Position numbers and translations under genes: made by a program. The notes beneath the pieces were generated by a model that made no database searches, was not told the origin of the DNA, and worked only from the letters and a program-made list of their open reading frames with translations. Below, piece after piece: positions 17,077-25,404 of a stretch of DNA of 64,000 bases (position 1 is the stretch's first letter; each line of letters begins with the position of its first letter). Source of the DNA: Ruminococcaceae bacterium AB4001. GTDB lineage: Bacteria; Bacillota; Clostridia; Saccharofermentanales; Saccharofermentanaceae. The stretch is from assembly GCA_000621765.1 (NCBI GenBank), contig JHXJ01000006.1:1-64000 (forward strand), in the 5' to 3' direction.

Positions 17077-17472
17077 ATGGGATGTTGGGTTGCAGCTTTA
17101 GGCAGACTTAAGATAGAACCGGAACCTACGGCAGAATTAATCAAGGATTATCTTTTCTTCAGTGAGTATTCTTGTCCTGAATCCTATAGGAAAGACGAAG
17201 TCTTTAGCAATCCGTGGTTTTTCGACAAGGATTTGAAACTTGCTTCCTTTGCCGGGAAATTTTGTGAGCCTACGATATGGTATGAGTTTCTTAAAGAAAA
17301 CTTTTTTGAAAAGCGCGGTTACAGACTAATAGGAGACCCGCAGTTTGTTAGGGAAGGCGAGTTTGATTTACGAGAGTTTTCAAATGCGCGAGTAGAAGAA
17401 TGGTACAAAACCAAGCCCATTATGGAACAGCGCTTTCTTAAACCTTTTGCTAAAGACAACAGTGGAGATTAG
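17077..17472 (+). CDS. Unidentified 131-residue protein partnered with XRE regulator
   Basis: Begins MGCWVAALGRLKIEPEP and contains NPWFFDKD, an aromatic-rich centre (CEPTIWYEFLKENFFEKRGY) and LIGDPQFV. It has no signal peptide, membrane segment or metal motif, and is predicted to be a soluble mixed alpha/beta protein. I do not recognise the family. AGGAGG stands 8 bases before the ATG. Codon use is AT-richer than in neighbouring housekeeping genes. Its promoter is locked against that of the XRE gene. It could be an acquired accessory gene such as a stress or immunity factor; no function is assigned. Confidence 0.75.
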   Translation: MGCWVAALGRLKIEPEPTAELIKDYLFFSEYSCPESYRKDEVFSNPWFFDKDLKLASFAGKFCEPTIWYEFLKENFFEKRGYRLIGDPQFVREGEFDLREFSNARVEEWYKTKPIMEQRFLKPFAKDNSGD

Positions 17473-17537
17473 TATGCTTTTCTCATGAGAAAAAAACAGC
17501 GTTAGATAACGCTTTAGTCCCATATTCTTATTTAGTG

Positions 17538-17543
17538 TATAAT
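17538..17543 (+). promoter_or_regulatory. Candidate -10 of the pfkA promoter
   Basis: TATAAT 40 bases before the pfkA ATG. No good -35 is seen. Upstream are two small inverted repeats: a 16-base palindrome at 17478-17493 followed by A residues, and AGCGTTA-GA-TAACGCT around 17492-17508. They probably close off the transcript of the preceding gene. Confidence 0.4.
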
Positions 17544-17582
17544 TGTCTCTGAAAAACTATTAGATGTTTCGGAGGCATTATT

Positions 17583-18638
17583 ATGGGCAGACTTCTTTAC
17601 GATGAGAGTAACCTTCCCGAGATCAGCACTCTTAAGGCTTTAAACTATGACGAAGTAGATAAGAGCACCGTTGAACCTGTAAAGCGCGTTGGCGTACTCA
17701 CCAGCGGCGGTGATGCTCCGGGCATGAATGCGGCCATCAGAGCTGTTGTCAGAGCCGGTATAAATGCAGGCTTTGAGATGTACGGTGTAACCAGAGGATA
17801 TCACGGACTCTGGAAGGGCGAGATAAAGCCCCTTGACGGAAGAAGCGTTTCCGAGACATTGCAGCGCGGCGGTACTTTCCTTATGACCGCAAGATCACAG
17901 ACTTTCATGACTGACCAGGGCGTTCTTAAGGGTGCCAGGATGATGGAAGCATATGAGCTTGATGCTCTTATCGTTATTGGCGGTGACGGTTCATATAAGG
18001 GCGCAAGAGCTCTTGCAAGGATTGGAATCCCCGTTATCGGCATTCCCGGTACGATCGACAACGACATTGCTTCAACTGAATATACAATCGGTTACGATAC
18101 GGCTATGAATACAGCCATGCAGTGCATCGACAAGCTCAGGGATACAGCTTCGTCACACGAGCGCTGCAGCGTTATCGAAGTAATGGGCAGACACGCAGGC
18201 TGGATCGCGCTCAACGTAGGTATCGCTACAGGTGCTGAGAGCATCCTCATTCCTGAGGTTCCTTATGACTTCAACAAGGACGTTCTCAGAGTCATCCTTG
18301 ACGGACGCAACACCGGTAAGAAGCACTATATCGTTATCGTTGCAGAAGGTGTAGGCCATGCAGAAGAAATTGCTAAGCAGATCGAAGAGGCTACAGGCAT
18401 CGAGGCACGTCCTACGATCCTCGGCCACCTGCAGAGAGGCGGTTCACCGACATTAAGAGACAGAACAATGGCAAGCCTTATGGGCATCAAGGCTATCGAC
18501 TGTCTCATTGAAAAGAGATTTAACAGGCTCGTGGTAAGACAGCACGGCGAGATCACCGATGTCGATATCGAGGAAGGTCTTGCCATGACAAAGACTATCA
18601 CGCCTGAGATCATTGCAAATGCCAAGAGACTCGGTTGA
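17583..18638 (+). CDS. pfkA: ATP-dependent 6-phosphofructokinase
   Basis: 351 residues. It phosphorylates fructose-6-phosphate, the committed step of glycolysis. GVLTSGGDAPGMNAAIR begins at about residue 37, so there is an N-terminal extension of some 35 residues compared with classic PfkA. GGDGSYKGA (about 132-140) has Gly-Ser rather than the GGDD of pyrophosphate enzymes, which indicates ATP use. The catalytic GTIDNDI is at about 156-162. GGAGG precedes the ATG. It is followed by mutS2 after 41 bases. Confidence 0.94.
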   Translation: MGRLLYDESNLPEISTLKALNYDEVDKSTVEPVKRVGVLTSGGDAPGMNAAIRAVVRAGINAGFEMYGVTRGYHGLWKGEIKPLDGRSVSETLQRGGTFLMTARSQTFMTDQGVLKGARMMEAYELDALIVIGGDGSYKGARALARIGIPVIGIPGTIDNDIASTEYTIGYDTAMNTAMQCIDKLRDTASSHERCSVIEVMGRHAGWIALNVGIATGAESILIPEVPYDFNKDVLRVILDGRNTGKKHYIVIVAEGVGHAEEIAKQIEEATGIEARPTILGHLQRGGSPTLRDRTMASLMGIKAIDCLIEKRFNRLVVRQHGEITDVDIEEGLAMTKTITPEIIANAKRLG

Positions 18639-18679
18639 TCCGGGCATTGGTTTTCAGACGTTAGAGGTATCTGAATAAC

Positions 18680-21175
18680 ATGTATGAATTTATGAGCTTT
18701 GAAGACAGCCTTGAGCGGAAGAAAATCCGCGGGCGTGTCTTGAATACGCTTGAATTCAATAAGATAAGAGACAGCGTTACTGCAAAGGCGAGAACATCCT
18801 ACGGGCGTGAGCTTTGTGAGGACATGGCGCCCTGCTGTGATATTGATTACGTGACACGTGAACTCTCGTGCGCGAGACAGGCCATGGACCACATTTTGAG
18901 ATTCGGCATGCTTCCTTTGAGCGGCATGAGGGATCTTAGAGAGAGCCTGGTCTATTCCAAGGCGGACGGCACACTTACATGCGGGCAGCTCTTGGAAGTC
19001 GCATCTTTCCTGAGAGCTTCTGAAGAGATCAAGAAATCTATCTCAAAAGCAAGGTCTGCCGGTTCACCGCTCGTAGACGAGACTGAGCCTGATATCTGCG
19101 CTTATGTTGACGGTATCGAAACTTGTTCCCGTCTGCTCGAGGAGATCGGCAGCGCAATACTGGGACAGGACGAGGTATCGGATAAGGCGAGCAAGGAACT
19201 GTCCTCCATAAGACGCGAGAGGAAGAACGTCGCAGGCGGAATAAGGACTCTGCTCGACAGAGTCATCCAGAATCATGCTGACATGCTCCAGGAGAGCATT
19301 GTAACGCTCAGGGAGGGAAGATACTGCATCCCCGTTAAGGCTGATTTTAACGGAAGGATCGAAGGTATCGTTCACGGTGCGTCTTCATCCGGCCAGACAT
19401 TGTTTATCGAGCCCATGAGCGTAGTTGAGGCGAATAACAAGATCGCCGAACTGAACTTCGCCGAGCAGGCTGAGATACAGCGCATTCTGAAGTGCTTTAC
19501 GAGAGAAGTGGTAGAGATAAGCCCGCTTCTCGAAAACAATATGGAGATAGCATCCCGCCTTGATTACATGTTCGCCAAAGGCGAATATGGTGTGGAGAAC
19601 AATTCGTTCTGTCCGTCTTTAAACCTTGAAGGCAGGATAGACCTGAAGGGCGCAAGACATCCGCTTATCCCCAGGGAAAGCGTGGTGCCCGTCGATATCA
19701 ATATCGGTGACAAATACGATTCGCTCGTTGTCACGGGTCCTAACACCGGCGGTAAGACGGTATCTCTCAAGACATGCGGACTTCTGGTCCTTATGACAAT
19801 GGCAGGACTTCCGATCCCGGCAGAGAGCGGATCTGAAGTCTGTGTTTTCGACAGGGTGCTTGCGGATATCGGTGATGAACAGAGCATCGAAGAGAGCCTT
19901 TCGACTTTCTCGGCGCACATGTCCAATATCGTCTTTATCCTGAAGAACATCAGAGGAAGATCACTGGTGCTCCTTGATGAGTTGGGATCCGGAACTGATC
20001 CTGCAGAAGGAGCTGCTCTTGCTATCTCGATAATCGAGGAGCTGAGAAAGAAAAACTGCAGCGTAATGGCTACGACGCACTACAGGGAACTCAAGGGCTA
20101 TGCCGAGACAACCGAAGGCGTTATGAACGCTTCGTGTGAATTCGATACTGAGACACTGGCTCCGACATATAAGCTGATAACGGGAAGACCAGGTTCTTCG
20201 AACGCGTTTGTCATTTCCAGCAAACTGGGACTTGCCAGGCATATACTCGATAACGCGAGATCCAGGATGTCTTCCGATGAACTGCAGTATGAGGCGCTCC
20301 TCGCCAAGGCTGAGGAAGAAGCGAGAAGAGTTACTGTTCTTGCTGAGGAAAATGACAGGCTCAACATTGAGCTCAAGGCTGAGAAAGCGCGTCTCGAAGA
20401 AGAGAATGCGAAGCTCAAGCAGTCGAAGACAAAGATACTTAACGAGATGCGTGCCGAGCAGAAGAGGATCCTGCAGGAACGTGAGGAAGAGATCAGTGAA
20501 GAGCTCCGCGAGTTAAGGCGCAGATCCAAAGATATGGACAGGGCTGAGCGTGAGAAGGAACTCGATAAGATCAGAAGAAAACTCAGGGCAGGTGTTGAAG
20601 ATCTGTCCGAAGAAGATGATGAGGCAACAGATTCCGTCGCTTTGAGCGGTGAACCCGTTAAGGTTGTTGTGAAGGGTGAATGCTATTATGTTCCGTCACT
20701 CGGGCAGACAGGCGTCGCTGAATCCGACCTTTCGAAGAGCGGCACAGTCAATATCATCTGCGGTAACATGAAGATCGCAGTAAAGAAGAGCCAGCTCATG
20801 ATGCCCACAAAGGCGCAGCGTGACGAGTTCTTCAGGACCAAGAACGGCAGAGCTGCTTCCAAGGCAGGAAACAGACAGTTGAAGAGTAAGTCCGAAGAGA
20901 TGGGCAAGGTCAGGTTCAATGCCGCATCTTCTACCAGGGCAGAGCTTATGCTGATAGGGCTTACGACTGCAGAAGCCGAGTCAAAGCTTTATAAGTATCT
21001 TGAGGACTGTGTCCTCGCCGGAATCAAGGAAGCAAGAATAGTACACGGAAAAGGAACCGGTGCTTTGAGAGCTTGCGTGCAGGATATACTTATCAAGGAT
21101 GACAGAGTTGAATCTTACCGCGCCGGAGCTCAGGGTGAAGGTGATGCAGGTGTTACAATAGTAAAGTTCAGATGA
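18680..21175 (+). CDS. mutS2: Endonuclease MutS2 with altered Smr motif
   Basis: 831 residues. MutS2 acts in ribosome quality control (splitting collided ribosomes) and suppresses recombination. Core helices are followed by the ABC ATPase: Walker A GPNTGGKTVSLK (about 352), ABC signature STFSAHM, and Walker B SLVLLDELGSGTDP (about 430). A charged coiled coil lies at about 530-650, then a KOW-like segment and the C-terminal Smr domain (about 755-831). HGKGTGALR is intact, but the LDLRG motif of Smr reads LMLIG, with loss of the Asp and Arg. The start at 18680 has only a distant AGAGG. Confidence 0.93.
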   Translation: MYEFMSFEDSLERKKIRGRVLNTLEFNKIRDSVTAKARTSYGRELCEDMAPCCDIDYVTRELSCARQAMDHILRFGMLPLSGMRDLRESLVYSKADGTLTCGQLLEVASFLRASEEIKKSISKARSAGSPLVDETEPDICAYVDGIETCSRLLEEIGSAILGQDEVSDKASKELSSIRRERKNVAGGIRTLLDRVIQNHADMLQESIVTLREGRYCIPVKADFNGRIEGIVHGASSSGQTLFIEPMSVVEANNKIAELNFAEQAEIQRILKCFTREVVEISPLLENNMEIASRLDYMFAKGEYGVENNSFCPSLNLEGRIDLKGARHPLIPRESVVPVDINIGDKYDSLVVTGPNTGGKTVSLKTCGLLVLMTMAGLPIPAESGSEVCVFDRVLADIGDEQSIEESLSTFSAHMSNIVFILKNIRGRSLVLLDELGSGTDPAEGAALAISIIEELRKKNCSVMATTHYRELKGYAETTEGVMNASCEFDTETLAPTYKLITGRPGSSNAFVISSKLGLARHILDNARSRMSSDELQYEALLAKAEEEARRVTVLAEENDRLNIELKAEKARLEEENAKLKQSKTKILNEMRAEQKRILQEREEEISEELRELRRRSKDMDRAEREKELDKIRRKLRAGVEDLSEEDDEATDSVALSGEPVKVVVKGECYYVPSLGQTGVAESDLSKSGTVNIICGNMKIAVKKSQLMMPTKAQRDEFFRTKNGRAASKAGNRQLKSKSEEMGKVRFNAASSTRAELMLIGLTTAEAESKLYKYLEDCVLAGIKEARIVHGKGTGALRACVQDILIKDDRVESYRAGAQGEGDAGVTIVKFR

Positions 21176-21191
21176 TCTGAGAGGTGGGTAA

Positions 21192-22145
21192 ATGGGAGAA
21201 GAAATTGAAGTAAAGACAAATCAGGAAGTTGTAAATGCTGCGGTCCAGCAGGAAGCTGCTGCAGGTGAGACTGCACCTGCTCCGAAAAGGAAAGTAAGGG
21301 TAGGATTGATCTTCCTTTCCATAGTTCCTGTAGTTGTGCTGATCTATGTCCAGTCGATGTGCCAGATCCCGTTCCTGATAGCTGCAGGAATTGAAGGCTA
21401 CAAGAACGGTTTCATCAAATCTATGGAAGATGTCGGTGACGGAATGGATGTCATTATGAGCCTCTTCGCGGAAAAATACGCTTTCGGGGCGTATGTGGTA
21501 TATGCGGTTGTCGGACTCATAGTTTTCGGACTCTGGTATTACAAAGGATTTGTCAAGAAGAATCCCAAGGTCAGCCTTAAGGAAGTTTTCGGAGTTAAGT
21601 CTGTAATCGCCGCTATCCTGTTGGTTATCGGATTGTATTTTGTCATTACGGCCGGTTTTGTTATCGCGTATAAGCTTTTCCCGAAGACGATGGAGAATTA
21701 TGTACAGCTCCTTCAGACTTCCGGTCTGGCAGTCGACTCACTGATAAGGATCATATATGCCATTATGCTGGGACCGGTCCTTGAAGAGCTCTGCCTGCGA
21801 GGTGTTGTCTTCGGCTATCTCGAAAAGTCGGGTATAAAGCCCTGCTGGATCATATTCATTTCAGGCGTGCTTTTCGGAATCATGCATCTGAATATCGTAC
21901 AGGGCGTATATGCCGCTTTCCTGGGCTTCTTCCTCGGTTATTTAAGATATAAGTACAGATCGATCTACATTTCGAGTTTCGCACACATTCTCTTCAATAC
22001 GACAGGAACATATGGTGATGAGTTCATGACGAAACTCGAACTTTCTGACGGGGTAACGCTTATCCTGGGCGGAGTGGCTCTGTTTGTTCTCGTCTTTGCC
22101 ATCCTGCTCATCACTAAGGACAAGAAAGCGTTCAAGCAGGAATAG
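21192..22145 (+). CDS. CPBP family intramembrane glutamic endopeptidase
   Basis: 317 residues with an N-terminal soluble 35-residue tail and seven to eight membrane segments. The CPBP (CAAX protease/bacteriocin-processing, ABI) signature is present: EELCLRGVVFGYLE (EExxxR, about residues 198-203), then HLNIVQGVYAAF and SFAHILFN with the two conserved His. Substrate is unknown. GAGGTGGG lies before the ATG, 16 bases after mutS2. Confidence 0.9.
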   Translation: MGEEIEVKTNQEVVNAAVQQEAAAGETAPAPKRKVRVGLIFLSIVPVVVLIYVQSMCQIPFLIAAGIEGYKNGFIKSMEDVGDGMDVIMSLFAEKYAFGAYVVYAVVGLIVFGLWYYKGFVKKNPKVSLKEVFGVKSVIAAILLVIGLYFVITAGFVIAYKLFPKTMENYVQLLQTSGLAVDSLIRIIYAIMLGPVLEELCLRGVVFGYLEKSGIKPCWIIFISGVLFGIMHLNIVQGVYAAFLGFFLGYLRYKYRSIYISSFAHILFNTTGTYGDEFMTKLELSDGVTLILGGVALFVLVFAILLITKDKKAFKQE

Positions 22146-22222
22146 TTTCATTCCGGGTTACAGATAGCTTTTCTTAAATCGGACGCGGGAAAAATCCTTG
22201 CGGTGTATTCAGCACGATTATT

Positions 22223-22252
22223 TGATATAATAAATGTGTATTTCGAATCGAA
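22223..22252 (+). promoter_or_regulatory. Extended -10 promoter and candidate MarR operator
   Basis: TGATATAAT (22223-22231) is an extended -10. Downstream, TTCGA-A-TCGAA (22242-22252) is a perfect 11-base palindrome between the expected transcription start and the ribosome binding site of the MarR gene, a suitable place for autorepression. Confidence 0.5.
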
Positions 22253-22266
22253 TGGGAGACACCATT

Positions 22267-22791
22267 TTGCAGGACGAAGAAGAACAGTTATCTCAAGCCC
22301 TGGTTAGGATATTTGAGAATGTCGTTTTGACGGAGGAGAAATCTCTTCAGGCAGGTTATTTCAAAGACCTGTCCATTGCTGAGATGCATACTCTTACTGC
22401 AATCGGACCTTACGACGCACGCACCATGACTAAGACCGCAGAAGACCTGGGCATTACGACAGGTACTCTTACCGTGGCTATAGACAGGCTCGTTAAGAAG
22501 GGTTATGTCCACAGAGAGCGTGATAAGAAAGACAAGCGTATCGTAAGGATCAGCCTTACACATAACGGAAAACTTGCCTGCAGAATGAACAGCAAGTTCC
22601 ACAGGGTCTTGGCTAAGCACATTCTTGCAGGATACGACGATGATGACAGAAAGCATATCCTCAATCTTGTCGATGAGGTCGACAAGTATGTTGAACAGCA
22701 GCTCAGACGTTATGACAGCAGTGATAATGTAAGGGCAACTGCTAGTCAGGTTGCTAAGGACACCACAAAGGAGAATAAGAAAGATGGCTGA
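22267..22791 (+). CDS. MarR-family regulator, FabT-like
   Basis: 174 residues. A winged helix-turn-helix of the MarR type (ITTGTLTVAIDRLVKKGYVHRERDKKDKR region, about residues 60-88) is preceded by a dimerisation helix. Members with this N-terminus placed before acpP act as FabT, the repressor of fatty acid synthesis genes. I choose TTG at 22267 because GGGAG lies 8 bases before it and the sequence then begins MQDEEEQLSQALV like relatives; ATG codons at 22252 and 22234 have no such site. It overlaps the acyl carrier protein gene by eight bases. The C-terminal ~25 residues are polar and variable. Confidence 0.82.
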   Translation: MQDEEEQLSQALVRIFENVVLTEEKSLQAGYFKDLSIAEMHTLTAIGPYDARTMTKTAEDLGITTGTLTVAIDRLVKKGYVHRERDKKDKRIVRISLTHNGKLACRMNSKFHRVLAKHILAGYDDDDRKHILNLVDEVDKYVEQQLRRYDSSDNVRATASQVAKDTTKENKKDG

Positions 22792-23044
22792 TCAAGAAAA
22801 CCTCAGAGAGAAGGTAAAAAGTGAAGTTATCCGGATCATGTCCGAGACTTTGGAGATGCCTGCAGAGGAAATAACATCCGATCTTGAATTCAACACAGAT
22901 CTGCCTTTTGACTCTCTTCAGCTCTATGAGTTCGTTATCGATGTCGAGGAAACATACAATATCCGTCTTCCGGATGAACTCCTTGATGAAGTTAAGACCG
23001 TAGATGACATGGTGGACGTTGTTATCAAGCTTACATCCAAGTGA
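22784..23044 (+). CDS. acpP: Acyl carrier protein
   Basis: 86 residues, acidic, a four-helix bundle. The phosphopantetheine Ser44 sits in FDSLQLYEF, a slight variant of the usual DSLDxVE motif (Gln-Leu-Tyr in place of Asp-x-Val). The deviation means it could be a specialised carrier and not the main fatty acid AcpP; no fab genes follow. The start at 22784 overlaps the regulator gene, with AAAGGAG just upstream. A lipid kinase gene follows. Confidence 0.85.
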   Translation: MADQENLREKVKSEVIRIMSETLEMPAEEITSDLEFNTDLPFDSLQLYEFVIDVEETYNIRLPDELLDEVKTVDDMVDVVIKLTSK

Positions 23045-23059
23045 TCTGATGGTATCCAG

Positions 23060-24025
23060 ATGAAAAAACTCTTTATTGTAAACAGCAGGGCGGATTCCAA
23101 AGCCCTTGCAAGATTTAAGACGGCATATTCAAAGTGTTCTGAAGAAAATCCCGGTGTATCGGAAATAATCTATACCGAATTTGCCGGCCATGCCGGTGAA
23201 GCGGCAGCCATTGCCGCAAAGCAGGATGATGTTCTTGTCATTGCATGCGGCGGTGACGGTACTATCCATGAAGTTGCAAATGCCCTTGCCGAGTCAAAGA
23301 CTCCGATGGCTGTAATCCCTCTGGGCACGGGAAATGATTTCACGAGATCTGTCATGGACGGAAATCACAGGGATAACTGTGAAGTCTGTGTGAGTGATAT
23401 ATTCAGCGATAATTTCAAGGTTAAGGATTCCGACATGATCAAGGTAACTTCCTTTGACCGGGAAGGGAATAAGCTTGATTCGAGTTCTGCCTGGTGCCTG
23501 AATGTCGCTTCTATTGGACTTGATACCGAAGTCCAGCTTAGGGCAAAAGGAAAGGTGCTCGCTCATCCGAATTCGAGTTTTGTCAGGAGCACTGCCTATA
23601 TCACGTCAGCTCTGGGCTGTATCTTCAATTACAGGAAATTCAATTTCAGATTCAATACTCTCCGCGGCGACGGAAAGCCGAATGATTCCGAGAAAGATGT
23701 TTTCACGCTGCTTGCAGTCTGCAACGCATCTTATTACGGTGACGGATTCTGTCCGGCTCCCCATGCGAAGATCGATGACGGCCTTATCAATTGCTGCGCG
23801 ATAGATGCTGTAGCACTGCCCCGTGCTCTTTACCTGCTTACCAAATACAAGAAAGGAAAGCATGAGGGTTACAAGGAAATAGACTCTTTCGTAACTACGA
23901 GGATAACCGTAGAATCAACCGGCTCGAGAGATCTGAACGGCAATTATGACGGCGAGGATTTTTCCGGGCACAAAGTTTCTTTTGAATGCTATCCCGGAGC
24001 CATAAGGCTTGCAATTTACGGCTAA
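23060..24025 (+). CDS. Diacylglycerol kinase-type lipid kinase (YegS/DagK family)
   Basis: 321 residues. The catalytic domain has GGDGTIHEVANAL (about 65-77) and PLGTGNDFTRS (about 94-104), the nucleotide and substrate-binding signatures of the DAGK_cat family; the C-terminal lobe ends in a beta-rich DLNGNYDGED segment. It phosphorylates a lipid such as diacylglycerol or a long-chain alcohol at the membrane. Position after the FabT-like/ACP pair fits a phospholipid operon. Confidence 0.9.
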   Translation: MKKLFIVNSRADSKALARFKTAYSKCSEENPGVSEIIYTEFAGHAGEAAAIAAKQDDVLVIACGGDGTIHEVANALAESKTPMAVIPLGTGNDFTRSVMDGNHRDNCEVCVSDIFSDNFKVKDSDMIKVTSFDREGNKLDSSSAWCLNVASIGLDTEVQLRAKGKVLAHPNSSFVRSTAYITSALGCIFNYRKFNFRFNTLRGDGKPNDSEKDVFTLLAVCNASYYGDGFCPAPHAKIDDGLINCCAIDAVALPRALYLLTKYKKGKHEGYKEIDSFVTTRITVESTGSRDLNGNYDGEDFSGHKVSFECYPGAIRLAIYG

Positions 24026-24107
24026 AGGGCTGAATTTCTCACCAACAGGCTAAAACAGATTATTCATTTTGAAACATTCCCGTACTTTTAGTTCGGGCAT
24101 AAGTATG

Positions 24108-24116
24108 TGTTATAAT
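24108..24116 (+). promoter_or_regulatory. Extended -10 promoter giving a likely leaderless transcript
   Basis: TGTTATAAT at 24108-24116. The expected transcription start is at about 24123, one or two bases before the ATG at 24125, and no ribosome binding site is present. An imperfect hairpin (CCCGTACT-TTT-AGTTCGGG) lies just upstream and may close the preceding transcript. Confidence 0.6.
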
Positions 24117-24124
24117 TACAAGTT

Positions 24125-25399
24125 ATGGATAACACTATCAGAGACAACATCAGGAATTATGGAAAATACGGCGTAAGCGAAAGCGCGCTCGAGGCTGCGG
24201 CACGCGCCGAAGAGGCTCTGACCGGCGTTTATGCGCGTATTGATGATATCGTTACGTATAACGAACTCAAGGTCCTTGATGCATTCAGGGCTGAGAAGTT
24301 CTCTGATACACATATGGGTTCTTCCTCAGGTTACGGATATGACGATCTCGGACGCGAGAAGATAGAATGCATTTTCGCAAGGGTATTCGGTGCCGAAAAG
24401 GCATATGTCAGGTGGCAGATCAGTTCCGGTACGCAGGCGATCTCCGCAATGCTCTACGGCGCGCTGAGACCGGGAGACATCATGCTCTCCGTTACAGGAA
24501 GACCTTACGATACTCTCATGGCTACTATCGGACTTTCATCTGACAACAATGACATGTCGCTCATGTCATACGGGATAGGCTATGAGGAAGTGAGCCTCAA
24601 AGAAGACGGCTCACCTGATCTTGAATCGATCAAGGCTGCCATCAAGCCTGAGACCAAGATGGTATTTATCCAGAAATCCAGAGGATATACCGGGAGACGC
24701 GCGCTGCTCTGTGAAGACATAGAGCAGGTAGCTTCTCTTGTTCATTCGATAAACAAAGACATTATCGTTGCAGTTGATAACTGTTACGGCGAATTTACCG
24801 AGAAGAAAGAGCCGACTGAGGCCGGCGCAGACGTTATGGCAGGTTCTCTTATCAAGAATCCCGGCGGCGGTATTGCCAGAACAGGCGGATACATTGCCGG
24901 AAGGGCAGATCTTGTCGAGAATGCCGCAAGACACCTTACGACTCCCGGACTTGGAAGCGAGGTTGGTCCTACATTGGGCGCGAATGCCATGATTGCAAGA
25001 GGTCTTTTCACTGCTCCCGCATGCGTAGGCGAGTGCCTCAAGGGTGCAGTTTTCGCAGCTGAACTCCTCAGCGCTGAAGGTTATAAGACAAGTCCTTCAT
25101 CACAGGAAACAAGAGGCGATATCGTTCAGACCGTTGAGTTTGGCGATCCCGAAAAGATGAAGCAGTTCTGCACAGCCATCCAGTCCTGCTCACCGGTGGA
25201 TTCTTTTGTAACTCCCGTACCGTGGGACATGCCGGGTTATGAGGACCAGGTCATCATGGCGGCAGGCGCATTTGTACAGGGAGCAACTACGGAACTTTCA
25301 TGTGACGGCCCGTTAAAGCCGCCGTACATAGCATATATGCAGGGAAGCCTTGCTAAGGAACAGGCTAAGCTCGCCTGCATGCTTGCGATTGGAAGGTAA
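24125..25399 (+). CDS. PLP-dependent methionine gamma-lyase-like protein (aluminium-resistance/YnbB family)
   Basis: 424 residues, fold type I PLP enzyme. The family is annotated as methionine gamma-lyase-like or cystathionine beta-lyase involved in aluminium resistance. Signatures are HMGSSSGYGYDDLGREKIE (about 61-79), SSGTQAISAMLYG, and the probable PLP Lys244 in GSLIKNPGGGIA. The true reaction is uncertain. There is no ribosome binding site before the ATG, and the promoter -10 is only 9 bases away. The HlyD-like gene follows after five bases. Confidence 0.87.
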   Translation: MDNTIRDNIRNYGKYGVSESALEAAARAEEALTGVYARIDDIVTYNELKVLDAFRAEKFSDTHMGSSSGYGYDDLGREKIECIFARVFGAEKAYVRWQISSGTQAISAMLYGALRPGDIMLSVTGRPYDTLMATIGLSSDNNDMSLMSYGIGYEEVSLKEDGSPDLESIKAAIKPETKMVFIQKSRGYTGRRALLCEDIEQVASLVHSINKDIIVAVDNCYGEFTEKKEPTEAGADVMAGSLIKNPGGGIARTGGYIAGRADLVENAARHLTTPGLGSEVGPTLGANAMIARGLFTAPACVGECLKGAVFAAELLSAEGYKTSPSSQETRGDIVQTVEFGDPEKMKQFCTAIQSCSPVDSFVTPVPWDMPGYEDQVIMAAGAFVQGATTELSCDGPLKPPYIAYMQGSLAKEQAKLACMLAIGR

Positions 25400-25404
25400 G
25401 GGAT

